Under the pieces are notes generated by a model that saw only the letters and a list, made by a program, of their open reading frames with translations, was not told where the DNA came from and ran no database searches. From NCBI RefSeq assembly GCF_024808875.1, contig NZ_JANUCT010000010.1, positions 37,206-101,205 of the forward strand: a DNA stretch of 64,000 nucleotides, given 5' to 3'. The stretch comes from Methylohalomonas lacus (lineage in GTDB: Bacteria; Pseudomonadota; Gammaproteobacteria; Methylohalomonadales; Methylohalomonadaceae). The position numbers were made by a program, and so were the translations under genes. The number at the start of each line of letters is the position of its first letter. Within the stretch, counting starts at the first letter, position 1. This document shows, piece by piece, positions 35,584-46,237 of this stretch.

Positions 35584-37164
35584 TCAGTGCCGGCGATAAG
35601 CATCACCCCGATTGCCCGTTTCACCATTCGTATCGTCATCGGTCCCGTCCATGCCCGGCGCCAGGGTCGCGTCATCATCGTCAGCGCCATCATCCGCGTC
35701 GGCCGTCGACGGCCGCAGCAGTGTGACCTCGGCGGCGTCATTGTAATCGCCCTCGGTCAGGGTAATGCGGCCGGCCGATGGCGTTGAATCATCATTATTG
35801 ACTTCGGAACCGCCGCTGACATCGAACAGATCAGCCCCGTCGAAGTGTGACGCCGCGGCGCCGTCAGCGCTTGCCTGCGTCTGCATGCCGTTGCGTTCAT
35901 ATACCGTATTCGAGACTACCGTCATGCCCGAGTCATCCATGTCCGGCATGGCGAATTCGAACTCGATCTTGTGCAGACGAATGCGATCGCCGTGTTTCAG
36001 CCGCATTTCGGAAGTGACCAGCCTGTCATTGACGTAGGTGCCATTGATGCTGTTCTGGTCGACAATCCAGAAAGCGTAATCCTTGTATTCAATTAACGCG
36101 TGCCGACGACCCACCGTGGTTTCCGGCACGACGATGTAATCCAGACCGTCACCGCCATCGACCCGGCCGAGCATGGTTGGCCGGGCACCGAGTTCATACA
36201 CCGGCTGACCGGTCAGACCCTGGCTGTCATATAAAAGCGCACGCGCGTTATTACCGCTCGCCGGCCTGACATCAGCGCGACTGCGCCGCACCAGCACGAC
36301 CAGTATGGCGAACAGGGTCAGGCACAGTACCGTCGCGGCAATACTCAGGATCAGCGTGCGCTGACGTTCCTCGGCGCTGTAGTCCGGCGCCTGCGCCGGT
36401 ACTTCGACCGGCACTTCGATGATCATCGGTTCCGGTGCAGGTGCCGGTTGTGCCTCGGCAGCCGGCGCAGCGGCAAGACTGTCGTTGATACGCTTGAAGA
36501 CGGCGCCCAGATCGGCGGCCGTCAGGGCGCGAAAATAGTCACCCTCGGTCTTGCTGGCCAGTGACTGGATCAACTGAAAATCGGCGTCGTTGGTGAAGGC
36601 GACGGCAAAGATGCGGATATCGGCGCGCGCCGCATCCGCCGCGAGATCATCCAGCAGCCAGTCGCGGCTGGCGGCATCACGCGCCACATCGCCGGTATCG
36701 ACGATGCCGTCGGTCATGAACACGATCAAACGGCGGGCATCGGCCCGGCCCTGGTTTTTCAGCATGTAAAGAGCGCGTTCGATCGCCGCCGGGCTGTCGG
36801 TGTACTGGCCGCTGTAATCGATCGCCGGCAGTGCCGTCAGCAATTGCTCGCGGCCCGCCTCGATGCGCACGAAATCCTGCACCAGCTCGACGTCCTGATC
36901 GAATACCAGCAACGCCACACGGTCGTCGGCGTCGAGTTCAGCGACAAACTGCTGCACCGTTGCCGGCACCAGTGATTGTGGATCGTTGTCCCGCATGCTG
37001 CCGGAGTTGTCCAGCACCAGCACGACATCGCGTGCCGGCGGCGCTTGTGTATCGGCGCCGGCAGTAATCCAGGCCGGTACGGCGAGCAGGGCCAGCATGC
37101 ACACCAGCGCCCGGCGATAGCCGACGATAAAGCGCCTGCTGCAGAGCTGCCTGATCGGGGACAT
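35584..37164 (-). CDS. VWA and FHA domain membrane protein
   Basis: About 526 residues: an N-terminal hydrophobic signal/anchor, a von Willebrand A domain (about 40-210) with intact MIDAS DNSGSM and later TDGIVDTG, a transmembrane helix (about 275-300; AATVLCLTLFAILVVLV), then a cytosolic FHA domain (about 325-410) with TVGRRHALIEY and NSINGTYVNDRLV. The C-terminal 100 residues are acidic and disordered. The VWA is periplasmic and the phosphothreonine-binding FHA cytosolic, implying signalling across the membrane. Alternative ATGs lie at 37173 and 37218. Confidence 0.83.
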   Translation of the reverse strand: MSPIRQLCSRRFIVGYRRALVCMLALLAVPAWITAGADTQAPPARDVVLVLDNSGSMRDNDPQSLVPATVQQFVAELDADDRVALLVFDQDVELVQDFVRIEAGREQLLTALPAIDYSGQYTDSPAAIERALYMLKNQGRADARRLIVFMTDGIVDTGDVARDAASRDWLLDDLAADAARADIRIFAVAFTNDADFQLIQSLASKTEGDYFRALTAADLGAVFKRINDSLAAAPAAEAQPAPAPEPMIIEVPVEVPAQAPDYSAEERQRTLILSIAATVLCLTLFAILVVLVRRSRADVRPASGNNARALLYDSQGLTGQPVYELGARPTMLGRVDGGDGLDYIVVPETTVGRRHALIEYKDYAFWIVDQNSINGTYVNDRLVTSEMRLKHGDRIRLHKIEFEFAMPDMDDSGMTVVSNTVYERNGMQTQASADGAAASHFDGADLFDVSGGSEVNNDDSTPSAGRITLTEGDYNDAAEVTLLRPSTADADDGADDDDATLAPGMDGTDDDTNGETGNRGDAYRRH

Positions 37165-37243
37165 GGCGGACATTACCTGGGGGCGATATACCTGCCCGGC
37201 ATTATTACCGATTGCCACAGAGGGTGGAACCAGACCGGGCTAT

Positions 37244-38104
37244 TCAGACGTCGTCGCTGTCGACCCGGTCAATGTCGCTGCCGGTCGCTACCGGCCGCGC
37301 GGAATCGGCGCACCACTCACTCCATGAGCCGGCATACAGTCGCGGCTGCGGCAGGCCGGCATGCACGGCGGCGAGGACATTGTGACAGGCGGTTACGCCG
37401 GAACCGCAATAGAATACCGCCGCTTCCGGTTCCTGGCCGCTGAACAGGTCGGCGAACTCCCGCGCCAGCTCGGCGGCCGGGCGGAAATGATCGCCCGCAC
37501 CCAGGTTGTGTTTCCAGAAACGGTTGTAGGCGCCGGGAATATGGCCGGCGGCCGGATCCAGCGGCTCGAACTCGCCGCGATAGCGCGCCGGGTCGCGCGA
37601 GTCGACCAACAGCGGCACCTTGCCGACGGCGTCGATCAGGATACGCAGGGCGTCGTTCGGTTCACCGCGGAAATCGCGCGCGCTGCGCGTTTCCTCGCCG
37701 CTGCGGGTATCACCACCGGCGGCCAGCCACGCCGGCCAGCCGCCGTCGAGCACGGCCACCGCCGTGTGCCCCATGTAACGCAACAGCCACCACAGGCGTG
37801 CGGCAAAACCGCCGCCGGCGGCGTCATAGGCAACGACCTGGCAGTCAGCGTCGATACCGAGACGCGAAAACAGCGCGGTTAGCGCTTCGCCATCCGGCAA
37901 CGGATGACGACCACCACCGGAACCCGCCTGGGCGCTGAGATCATGATCGAGATGGGCATACTGCGCACCCGGGATATGCGCCTCAAGGTAATCGCGCCGG
38001 CCCTGTTCCGGGTCCGACAGGTCGAAACGGCAGTCGACGACCACCCAGTCCGGATTGGTGTACTGCTGTTGCAGGTCATTCACACTGATCAGCGTGGTAT
38101 ACAT
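37244..38104 (-). CDS. sseA: Sulfurtransferase, SseA-type (3-mercaptopyruvate)
   Basis: A 286-residue tandem-rhodanese protein. The C-terminal active loop CGSGVTA matches the 3-mercaptopyruvate sulfurtransferase form (thiosulfate sulfurtransferases have CRKGV-type loops). The N-terminal inactive domain has VVDCRFDLSDPEQGRRDY and IPGAQYAHLD. It moves sulfane sulfur to thiol acceptors. ATG 38104 follows GGAGCC. It is divergent from the peptidase gene with only a 34-base gap. Confidence 0.9.
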   Translation of the reverse strand: MYTTLISVNDLQQQYTNPDWVVVDCRFDLSDPEQGRRDYLEAHIPGAQYAHLDHDLSAQAGSGGGRHPLPDGEALTALFSRLGIDADCQVVAYDAAGGGFAARLWWLLRYMGHTAVAVLDGGWPAWLAAGGDTRSGEETRSARDFRGEPNDALRILIDAVGKVPLLVDSRDPARYRGEFEPLDPAAGHIPGAYNRFWKHNLGAGDHFRPAAELAREFADLFSGQEPEAAVFYCGSGVTACHNVLAAVHAGLPQPRLYAGSWSEWCADSARPVATGSDIDRVDSDDV

Positions 38105-38138
38105 AGCTGGCTCCGATTGCGACGGCATGCTCCAATGA

Positions 38139-39287
38139 ATGGCAACGATTGTCTTGAGAATAACCGTGTCTGTCCAGCGCACTCGATCAAATCACCATTG
38201 GCGCCCGCTGAGCGGCTTGATCTTCATGGCCGCCCTGCTGAGCGGTTGTGGCAGTATCAGCTATTATGGCCAGGCCATCAGCGGCCACCTGGATGTCATG
38301 CAGCGGCGCCAGCCGATCACCACCCTGCTCGCGGACCCCGATACGCCGGCGCCGCTGCGCGAACGCCTGCAGACCGCACTGGCCATCCGCCGCTTCGCCA
38401 GCACTGAACTCGGCCTGCCGGACAACGCCAGCTATCGCAGCTATGCCGATCTCGAACGCGACTTCGTCGTCTGGAACGTGATCGCCACGCCGCCACTGTC
38501 GCTCGAACCGCGTGAGTGGTGTTTCCTGCTGGTCGGCTGCCTGCAATACCGCGGCTACTACAGTGCGGCCGAGGCCCGCCGCTTCGCGCAGACACAGTCC
38601 GATAACGGCGACGACGTGTTCGTCGGCGGCGTGACGGCGTATTCCACCCTCGGCTGGTTCGACGACCCAGTGCTCAATACCATGCTGAAGGAAAGCGACG
38701 CGCGGCTGGCGCAAGTCATCTTTCACGAACTCGCGCACCAGCAACTTTTTATCAAGGGCGATACCGAGTTCAACGAGGCGTTCGCCGACAGCATCGGCAT
38801 TACCGGTACCCGCCGCTGGCTGAGCGCCAGCGGGCGACATGACCAACTGGACCGCTACGAACAGCAGCGCGCACAGGAAGAACGCGTTATCGAGCTGATC
38901 ATGACGACCCGCACGCGGCTGGAACGCATCTACACCAGTGATCGGTCGGATGCGACCAAGCGCGCCCGCAAGCAGGCGGAAATTGCCAGACTGCGGCGTG
39001 ACTACAAGCGTCTGAGCGCCGCTAAATGGCCCGACCAAAGCCGTTTCGATGCCTGGTTCGCCGCGGACATCAACAACGCCAGTCTCGCGGCGGTGGCGAC
39101 CTATCGCGAACTGGTACCGGACTTTCTGCGCCTGCAGGCGGCCCTCGACCACGACCTCGATCGCTTTTTCGCCAGCGTCGCCGAACTGGCGACTTGCTCA
39201 CAGAATGAGCGCCGCGAGTGGCTGAAACGGCGCAAACCGACCGGTGACTGCCGCGTCAGGCTTGCCAATTCGGCCGCCAGCCGATAA
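38139..39287 (+). CDS. Putative lipoprotein metallopeptidase (COG4324-like)
   Basis: A 382-residue protein of the predicted aminopeptidase family. The HExxH zinc motif is VIFHELAHQQLFI (near residue 195), with a downstream Glu in FNEAFADSIG as third ligand. A lipobox-like LLSGCGS near residue 35 suggests lipid anchoring after a rather long basic N-terminus. A central coiled segment is rich in Arg/Glu. The proteolytic substrate is unknown. ATG 38139 is the earliest start; a later GTG 38166 is possible. Confidence 0.75.
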   Translation: MATIVLRITVSVQRTRSNHHWRPLSGLIFMAALLSGCGSISYYGQAISGHLDVMQRRQPITTLLADPDTPAPLRERLQTALAIRRFASTELGLPDNASYRSYADLERDFVVWNVIATPPLSLEPREWCFLLVGCLQYRGYYSAAEARRFAQTQSDNGDDVFVGGVTAYSTLGWFDDPVLNTMLKESDARLAQVIFHELAHQQLFIKGDTEFNEAFADSIGITGTRRWLSASGRHDQLDRYEQQRAQEERVIELIMTTRTRLERIYTSDRSDATKRARKQAEIARLRRDYKRLSAAKWPDQSRFDAWFAADINNASLAAVATYRELVPDFLRLQAALDHDLDRFFASVAELATCSQNERREWLKRRKPTGDCRVRLANSAASR

Positions 39288-39444
39288 TGTCGCTTACTGA
39301 ACATCGGCTGGCGACGACCGCCCGCCGCCGCCAGTCCGTCATGGATGACGCGTTGGGGGACGACAAACTGTCAGGGTGGGAGACGGCGGCAATCGACTCG
39401 GACCTATTGATGGGTAGTTGTTCCTGTAGCCAGGCAGAGCAGGC

Positions 39445-40329
39445 ATGCTGAATAAGATATTCTCACGACCCTTACCGACACTGGAACTGCAGGTAGGTGA
39501 ACAGCAGTTCCATTTCCTCGGTATTGCCGATTTCGAATTCGCCCTCGGCGGCCGCATGGCGGTACCGTCCAACAAGATCCAGCGCCTGGTACAGTGTTCC
39601 ATGCAGGAACTGCGTGCCGAGGCGCGCACCATCAAGGAAGTCGAAAAGCGTTTCGTCGACATCCTGTCACGCTCGATCGAGGATCCGAAAAGCATCAACC
39701 GCTCGTTGCGCGAGCTCGATCCGCTGATCTTTTCCCAGGATCACGCCTGGCGTGAAATCATCAATGGCCTCAACGAGTTGGGTGAGGAATTCGACGCCTA
39801 CCGCCGGGTCGCGCTGGTCAAGTACATGCAGTACCTGGCCGCCCGCCAGGACATCATCAAGCACCTGTACTCGGAAAAGAAGCGCTACCAGACCAACGGC
39901 AATGACAAGGACGTCGAAAGCGAACTGCTGAAGGATACCGTCATTCTGGAAGGCACGATGGTCGCCGCTGACGCCGCCGAGGATAACGGCGATTACGAAC
40001 GCCTGCCGAAAGGCGAGGCCATGAACGTCCAGCTCACCGACGGCCAGGAGATGGATATCATGCTGTCGCGGCACAAGTGCAAACTCAGCAATCGCGGCGA
40101 GGGCTTTGAATTCACCGACGACAAGGGCCGGAGTCACCGGCTGGGTAACAGCCGCATGGTCATCGGCCGTGACTCGACGAGCACGGTCGTGCTCGATCCC
40201 ACCTGGCGTGACGTATCGCGCAAGCACCTGATCATTGAGCCGGTTGACGGCACCTCACTGAGATTCACCGACATGTCCTCCCACGGTACCTATATCAACG
40301 GCGCCTACCTGGAGCAGACCGCCGTTTGA
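39445..40329 (+). CDS. FHA domain protein of unknown role
   Basis: A 294-residue cytosolic protein. Residues 1-190 are a helical region without a recognised domain, starting LNKIFSRPLPTLELQVGEQQF. Residues about 225-290 form an FHA domain with MVIGRDSTSTVVLD, SRKHLIIEP and SSHGTYING, keeping the Arg, Ser and His that bind phosphothreonine. A possible linker at 160-190 is acidic. With the kinase-like and VWA-FHA genes it hints at protein phosphorylation signalling in this strain. It stands alone. Confidence 0.78.
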   Translation: MLNKIFSRPLPTLELQVGEQQFHFLGIADFEFALGGRMAVPSNKIQRLVQCSMQELRAEARTIKEVEKRFVDILSRSIEDPKSINRSLRELDPLIFSQDHAWREIINGLNELGEEFDAYRRVALVKYMQYLAARQDIIKHLYSEKKRYQTNGNDKDVESELLKDTVILEGTMVAADAAEDNGDYERLPKGEAMNVQLTDGQEMDIMLSRHKCKLSNRGEGFEFTDDKGRSHRLGNSRMVIGRDSTSTVVLDPTWRDVSRKHLIIEPVDGTSLRFTDMSSHGTYINGAYLEQTAV

Positions 40330-40455
40330 GCCCGCCCGTCGGTCTTTTTATAACTTATTCAAATATAACTATAAAAAGTTAGTATTTATTGGAATAACGG
40401 TGCTCTGTTAAACTTGCGCCCCTTCAATACCCTACTCCGTGCTGAGACTGCCAAA

Positions 40456-41190
40456 ATGACCAACAAACCCTTTGATGCTGCCGCATTGGCAGAGGAATAT
40501 GACCAGCGCTCACCGCAGGACATACTCAAGCTCGCGCTGGACAGCTTTGACAACATCGCCATTTCCTTCAGCGGCGCCGAGGATGTCGTGCTGATCGATA
40601 TGGCGGTGAAGATTCGCCCCGATGTGCGGGTGTTCTCGCTTGATACCGGCCGGCTGCACGCTGAGACCTATCGCTTCATCGAGCAGGTGCGCCAGCACTA
40701 CAACATCAACATCGACATCATGTTCCCGGACGCAGCCGAGACTGAGGCCCTGATACGGGAAAAGGGCCTGTTCAGCTTTTACCGCGACGGCCACCAGGAG
40801 TGCTGCGGTATTCGCAAGGTCATGCCGCTAAAGCGCAAGCTGTCCACCCTGGACGCTTGGGTAACCGGCCAGCGCAAGGACCAGAGCCCGGGCACGCGGA
40901 CCGCGGTGCCGGTAGTACAGGACGACAGGGCGTTTGGCAGTGCCGACAACCCGCTGGTGAAATTCAACCCGCTGTCGAACTGGAGTTCGGCCCAGGTCTG
41001 GGATTACATCCGCAGCAACGACGTGCCGTTCAACGAACTGCACAACAAGGGTTTCATCAGCATCGGCTGCGAACCCTGCACGCGCCCGGTACTACCCAAC
41101 CAGCACGAGCGTGAAGGCCGCTGGTGGTGGGAAGAGGCCACAATGAAGGAATGCGGCCTGCATTCCAGCAATGTCAAAAGCGGATCCTGA
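40456..41190 (+). CDS. cysH: Assimilatory APS reductase (iron-sulfur type)
   Basis: A 244-residue PAPS/APS reductase-family protein. It has the Cys pairs of iron-sulfur APS reductases: ECCGIRK (Cys116, Cys117) and CEPC (Cys205, Cys208), which bind a [4Fe-4S] cluster; PAPS reductases lack these. The catalytic Cys233 lies in KECGLH. It reduces adenylyl sulfate to sulfite. ATG 40456 is chosen over an upstream frame extension. An AT-rich stretch just upstream (about 40350-40410) could be a CysB-responsive promoter. Confidence 0.92.
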   Translation: MTNKPFDAAALAEEYDQRSPQDILKLALDSFDNIAISFSGAEDVVLIDMAVKIRPDVRVFSLDTGRLHAETYRFIEQVRQHYNINIDIMFPDAAETEALIREKGLFSFYRDGHQECCGIRKVMPLKRKLSTLDAWVTGQRKDQSPGTRTAVPVVQDDRAFGSADNPLVKFNPLSNWSSAQVWDYIRSNDVPFNELHNKGFISIGCEPCTRPVLPNQHEREGRWWWEEATMKECGLHSSNVKSGS

Positions 41191-41221
41191 ACGGTAACCA
41201 ATCAGGAGCTGGAGTTAAAGA

Positions 41222-41566
41222 ATGACCGGTGTTACCAAGATAACGATGGTGAAAAAGATCCTCGCCGACGGTTCGCCGTGCCGCAAGTGCGAGGAAGTCG
41301 AGACACGGCTGCGTGACGAGGGTTATCTGGACCGTATCGATCACGTGGTGGTGGCCGATGAACGCGATCCGGACAGTGAAGGTATGCAGCTGGCCAATCG
41401 TTACCAGATCGAGCGCGCACCGTTTTTCATCGTTGAAGAAGAAGGTCGCGAACCACGCGTCTACACCGTGTTCCTGCGCTTCATGAAGGAAGTCCTGCAG
41501 ACCGAGGTCAACGCCCGCTCCGAAGCCGCGGAAATCATGCGCAACGACAGCATGGATTATATTTGA
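41222..41566 (+). CDS. Thioredoxin-fold protein with CxxC
   Basis: A 114-residue small protein with SPCRKCEEV (CxxC near residues 19-22) and a later cis-Pro segment IERAPFFIVEEEG, the thioredoxin-fold active-site layout. It lies 31 bases downstream of cysH in the same direction with AGGAGC before the start. I infer that it donates electrons to APS reductase; no direct proof. A named family is not recognised. It is terminated by a large inverted repeat converging with cysB. Confidence 0.75.
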   Translation: MTGVTKITMVKKILADGSPCRKCEEVETRLRDEGYLDRIDHVVVADERDPDSEGMQLANRYQIERAPFFIVEEEGREPRVYTVFLRFMKEVLQTEVNARSEAAEIMRNDSMDYI

Positions 41567-41687
41567 GCGTATCTCGTATCTCGTTCGTCAACGAGACTTG
41601 CCGTCAGGGTTAACCTGTCAAACCTGATCTCACCCACGAGATAAGCTTCACGAGCGACGAGATACGCGCAGCGCGCCAAGCGCTGCG

Positions 41688-41688
<1 letters not shown>
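41567..41688. repeat. Inverted repeat/terminator region between cysH operon and cysB
   Basis: An 18-base arm at 41567-41584 (GCGTATCTCGTATCTCGT) pairs with 41650-41667 with two mismatches. At 41666-41688 a second perfect 9-bp hairpin (GCGCAGCGC, loop GCCAA, GCGCTGCGC) abuts the cysB stop. No T-run follows on either strand, so this may be a bidirectional barrier that works with Rho. Confidence 0.6.
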
Positions 41689-42731
<1,043 letters not shown>

Positions 42732-42746
42732 TCATTACATTACAAG

Positions 42747-42773
42747 CGCCCGGTTCAGGCCGGGCGTTTTTTT
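42747..42773 (+). terminator. Rho-independent terminator upstream of the TauE/SafE gene
   Basis: CGCCCGG at 42747-42753 pairs with CCGGGCG at 42760-42766, followed by seven T residues. It points at the downstream exporter gene and has no gene upstream in that direction. Confidence 0.85.
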
Positions 42774-42795
42774 GTCTAGCGAGTACGCGTAAGGA

Positions 42796-43587
42796 ATGGA
42801 TCTGGAACTGGCTTACAGCCTCGCCGGCTTTGCCGTCGGCTTTATCGTCGGCATGACCGGCATCGGTGGCGGCTCACTGATGACGCCGATCCTGGTGCTC
42901 GGCTTCGGCGTCCAGCCGGCCGTGGCTGTCGGCACCGATCTGCTTTATGCCGCCATCACCAAGGCTGGCGGCATCTTCGTGCACAACAGCAAGGGCACGG
43001 TGGACTGGCGCATTGTCGGCCTGCTTACCGCCGGCAGCGTACCGACATCCATCGCCATGGTGTTCGTGCTCAAGTGGCTGGAAGCACGCGGCATCCATTA
43101 CGGTAGCCTGATAACGACCACCCTGAGCGTGGCCCTGATCCTTACTGCGCTGGCCATGCTGTTCAAGGAACGCGTACACCGCTTCGCCGAAGACGACGAC
43201 CGCTTCGATCTGCTGCGCCAGCTGCACCAGCGCTACCTGCCGCACATCACGATTCTGACCGGCGTGCTGCTCGGTGTGCTGGTGACGCTGTCGTCAGTCG
43301 GCGCCGGTGCCATCGGCACCGCGGCGCTGTTCTTTCTCTACCCGCGCATGACGTCGATTCGGATCATCGGCACCGACCTGGCCCACGCGGTGCCCCTGAC
43401 CGCCGTCGCCGGTATCGGTCACGCCGCCATCGGCACGGTCGACTACAGCATGCTGCTCAGCCTGCTGCTTGGCTCACTGCCGGGCATCTATCTCGGCAGC
43501 CACCTGGCAACGCGCTTGCCGGAAAAGATCGTGCGCCCGGCACTGGCGGCCATGCTGTTGATCATTGGTGTGCGTCTCGCCTTTTAA
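42796..43587 (+). CDS. TSUP-family sulfite/sulfonate exporter (TauE/SafE)
   Basis: A 263-residue membrane protein with about eight helices. The repeat signature GMTGIGGGSLMTPIL (first half) and VTLSSVGAGAIGTAALFFLYP (second half) mark the TSUP (DUF81) family. Members export sulfite, sulfonates or related organosulfur anions. Placement divergent from cysB and near cysH suggests control by sulfur status. A terminator lies in its leader. Substrate is inferred. Confidence 0.88.
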   Translation: MDLELAYSLAGFAVGFIVGMTGIGGGSLMTPILVLGFGVQPAVAVGTDLLYAAITKAGGIFVHNSKGTVDWRIVGLLTAGSVPTSIAMVFVLKWLEARGIHYGSLITTTLSVALILTALAMLFKERVHRFAEDDDRFDLLRQLHQRYLPHITILTGVLLGVLVTLSSVGAGAIGTAALFFLYPRMTSIRIIGTDLAHAVPLTAVAGIGHAAIGTVDYSMLLSLLLGSLPGIYLGSHLATRLPEKIVRPALAAMLLIIGVRLAF

Positions 43588-43595
43588 ACGCCACA

Positions 43596-44036
43596 TCAGG
43601 CTGTGGTGTCTGCAGCCGCGTAACAGCTGCGCAGCAGGCCGAGACCGGTGAGCAGCGCCGACACCATCAGACTGGCCACGCCGAGATAGATGAGGCCGGC
43701 GAACGCCGGTGAAAAAGCCAGGCCAAACAGGCCGGCCGGCATGGCAACCGCGCCCAGCGGCGCAGTGACCCGTGCCAACCATTTCATGCGCGGCTGCAGT
43801 TGCGCCGGATCGAGCAGGATCTGGATCAGCAGCGCCAGAATGACCCAGACCCCGGCGTGCGCGTGACCGGCGCGCCACAACGCCCGCTGGGTGTCATTGA
43901 GTGTCAGTGATGCCGGCGCCGCGCCGACGCTGCCCTCGGTCAGTATGCCGAGCAACGTCCAGCCGCCGTACATGATCGTGGGGATCGTCAGCAGGATAAT
44001 GCCGCACACCAGCCGTGTATCCCTGGATATTGTCAT
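43596..44036 (-). CDS. Hypothetical small membrane protein, four TM helices
   Basis: A 146-residue integral membrane protein. ATG 44036 follows GGAG; an upstream in-frame extension to 44138 has no extra support. Hydrophobic helices lie near 8-27, 55-73, 85-104 and 108-128, with the loop TLNDTQRALWRAGHAHAG carrying two His residues. I know no family name. It is convergent with the TauE/SafE gene, with only 8 bases between. Confidence 0.65.
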   Translation of the reverse strand: MTISRDTRLVCGIILLTIPTIMYGGWTLLGILTEGSVGAAPASLTLNDTQRALWRAGHAHAGVWVILALLIQILLDPAQLQPRMKWLARVTAPLGAVAMPAGLFGLAFSPAFAGLIYLGVASLMVSALLTGLGLLRSCYAAADTTA

Positions 44037-44161
44037 CGCTAGTCTCCGCACAAGGTTGGCCTGTAAGACTGCCAGCAGGGACACGTGCATGCCAGCCGGT
44101 TGACCGGCCATGGCGTTCTCCCTAATCTTGCCCTGCACTTCTTAATTACCGGAATCCGAGC

Positions 44162-44824
44162 ATGAGCAGACTCTACGGCGATCAACACCGCGCCTTCCAG
44201 GACAGTTTCGACACCCGCAACATGGCCGACCGCATCGAGGAACTGGCGGTCGTGACCGAAGTCAGTGACGACGTCCGGGTGTTCATCGAACAGCGCGATA
44301 TGTTCTTCCTGTCGACGGTGGACCAGAAAGGCCGGCCAACCGTCTCCTACAAGGGCGGCGCGCCGGGCTTCGTGAAGGTCGTCGACGTTCACACGCTCGC
44401 CTTTCCGAGCTACGACGGCAACGGCATGTACTTTTCCATGGGCAACATCGCCGCCAATGACCAGGTCGGCATGCTGTTTATCGATTTTGAAAAGCCGCAC
44501 CGCATCCGCGTGCAGGGCACGGCCACAGTCAGCAAGGATGACCCGCTGATCGATCACTGGCACGAAGCCGAGCTGATCGTGCGCGTCACTATCAGTGAAC
44601 TGTGGCAGAACTGCCCGCGCTACATTCACCGCTACCAGAAGGTACAGGATTCACGTTACGTACCGCAGTCCGCCTGCGAAACACCGATCGCCGAGTGGAA
44701 ACGAACCGACGCCGTACAGGATGTACTCAAGCCCGACGAACAGGCGGCGGTGGAAAAAAGCGGCGGCACGATCAGCATCGAGGAGTGGATGGAATGCGTG
44801 CAGTCGGGTGACGACAACGTCTGA
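44162..44824 (+). CDS. Pyridoxamine 5'-phosphate oxidase-fold flavoprotein
   Basis: A 220-residue member of the FMN-binding split-barrel fold. It has QRDMFFLSTVDQKGRPTVSYKGG (near 47-69), a strand order typical of PNPOx-like proteins, and NIAANDQVGMLFIDFEKPHRIRVQGTA. The second-half ISELWQNCPRYIHRY matches the general-stress/MSMEG-like subgroup. The cofactor is probably FMN. Substrate unknown; not a true PdxH because the PLP-binding signature is absent. Confidence 0.8.
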   Translation: MSRLYGDQHRAFQDSFDTRNMADRIEELAVVTEVSDDVRVFIEQRDMFFLSTVDQKGRPTVSYKGGAPGFVKVVDVHTLAFPSYDGNGMYFSMGNIAANDQVGMLFIDFEKPHRIRVQGTATVSKDDPLIDHWHEAELIVRVTISELWQNCPRYIHRYQKVQDSRYVPQSACETPIAEWKRTDAVQDVLKPDEQAAVEKSGGTISIEEWMECVQSGDDNV

Positions 44825-44880
44825 ATGAAGCCACCGGACTACCGTCTGCAGCAACGCCGGCCGAACAACCGGCACGCCTC

Positions 44881-46233
44881 GTGAGCGCGCCTGTCGACGC
44901 GACCGGCCGGCGGCTGGCGTTGATGTTCCGCGCCCTGAAGCACCGGAATTACCGGCTCTATGCGGCCGGCCAGCTGATCTCGCTGGTCGGTACCTGGATG
45001 CAGACGGTGGCGCAGTCGTGGCTGATCTACCGGCTGACCGACTCCGCGGCATTGCTGGGACTGATCGGCTTCGCCAGCCAGATTCCCGTGTTTCTGCTGG
45101 CACCCATCGGCGGCGCGTTTGCCGATCAGCACAACCGCCACCGCATTCTCATCTTTGCCCAGGCACTGGCCATGCTGCTGGCGGCGACCCTGGCCGTGCT
45201 GACGCTGAGTGGCATGGTGCAGGTCTGGCACGTATTCGTGCTCGCCAGCCTGCTCGGTCTGGTCAATGCCTTCGATATTCCCACGCGGCAGTCGTTTCTG
45301 GTTGACCTGGTCGGCAAGCAGGACCTGTTCAACGCCATCTCGCTGAACTCGTCGATAGTCAACGGCGCGCGCCTGATCGGCCCGGCGCTGGCCGGTGTAC
45401 TGGTCGTCGCCGTCGGTGAGGGCTGGGTATTTGCCATCAACGCGATCAGCTTTGTCGCCGTGCTTGCCGGCCTGCTCATGATCCGCGTGTCGATCCAGCG
45501 GCCGGCGCCGCAGTCGATGTCGAAGCTGCAAAGCATCATCGAGGGCTTTCGCTATGCCTGGCAGACGCGGCCGGTGCGCGGCCTGCTGCTGTTGCTCGGC
45601 CTGGTCAGTCTCATGGGCATGCCCTACGCCGTGCTGATGCCGATCTTCGCCGATCGCATCCTGCATGGCGGTGCCGACGCGCTCGGCCTGCTCATGGGGG
45701 CATCGGGGCTCGGCGCGCTGATTGGCGCCCTGACGCTGGCGGCACGCAGCGGCATTTACGGCCTCGGCCGCTGGGTCGCCTGCGCGGCCGGTGGTTTCGG
45801 TCTCGGCCTGGTGCTGTTTTCGCTATCCAGCCACTTCTGGCTGTCGGTAGGCATCATGGTCGTGACCGGCTTCGCCATGATGATCGAGATGTCGGCCTCG
45901 AACACGCTGATCCAGAGCATGGTGCCGGACCACCTGCGCGGCCGCGTCATGGCAGTGTACTCGATGATGTTCATGGGCATGGCGCCGCTGGGGGCGTTGC
46001 TGGCCGGTATGCTGGCCGAACGCATCGGCGCGCCGCTAACCGTGCGCATCGGCGGCGCGGTCTGCGTGATCGGCGCCGTGGGCTTTGCCCTGGCGCTGCC
46101 GAAATTGCGTCGCGAGGGACGCCAGATCATCGTCGCCCTGCAAATGACCGGCGGCAGTCCGGCCAATGAAATGACCGGTGAAGCGGGCATACTGCCGCAT
46201 GCCGACGACGGCGCAAAGACGCCGAAACGCTAA
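44881..46233 (+). CDS. MFS transporter (enterobactin exporter/MFS_3 type)
   Basis: A 450-residue, 12-helix major facilitator. The N-terminus FRALKHRNYRLYAAGQLISLVGTWMQTVAQSWLIYRL is the MFS_3 signature; other blocks are FADQHNRHRILIFAQ and FMGMAPLGALLAGMLAERIG. This branch includes EntS-like exporters and many drug pumps. GTG 44881 is the only plausible start nearby. The C-terminal tail of 40 residues is hydrophilic. Substrate not predictable. Confidence 0.9.
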   Translation: MSAPVDATGRRLALMFRALKHRNYRLYAAGQLISLVGTWMQTVAQSWLIYRLTDSAALLGLIGFASQIPVFLLAPIGGAFADQHNRHRILIFAQALAMLLAATLAVLTLSGMVQVWHVFVLASLLGLVNAFDIPTRQSFLVDLVGKQDLFNAISLNSSIVNGARLIGPALAGVLVVAVGEGWVFAINAISFVAVLAGLLMIRVSIQRPAPQSMSKLQSIIEGFRYAWQTRPVRGLLLLLGLVSLMGMPYAVLMPIFADRILHGGADALGLLMGASGLGALIGALTLAARSGIYGLGRWVACAAGGFGLGLVLFSLSSHFWLSVGIMVVTGFAMMIEMSASNTLIQSMVPDHLRGRVMAVYSMMFMGMAPLGALLAGMLAERIGAPLTVRIGGAVCVIGAVGFALALPKLRREGRQIIVALQMTGGSPANEMTGEAGILPHADDGAKTPKR

Positions 46234-46237
46234 CCCG

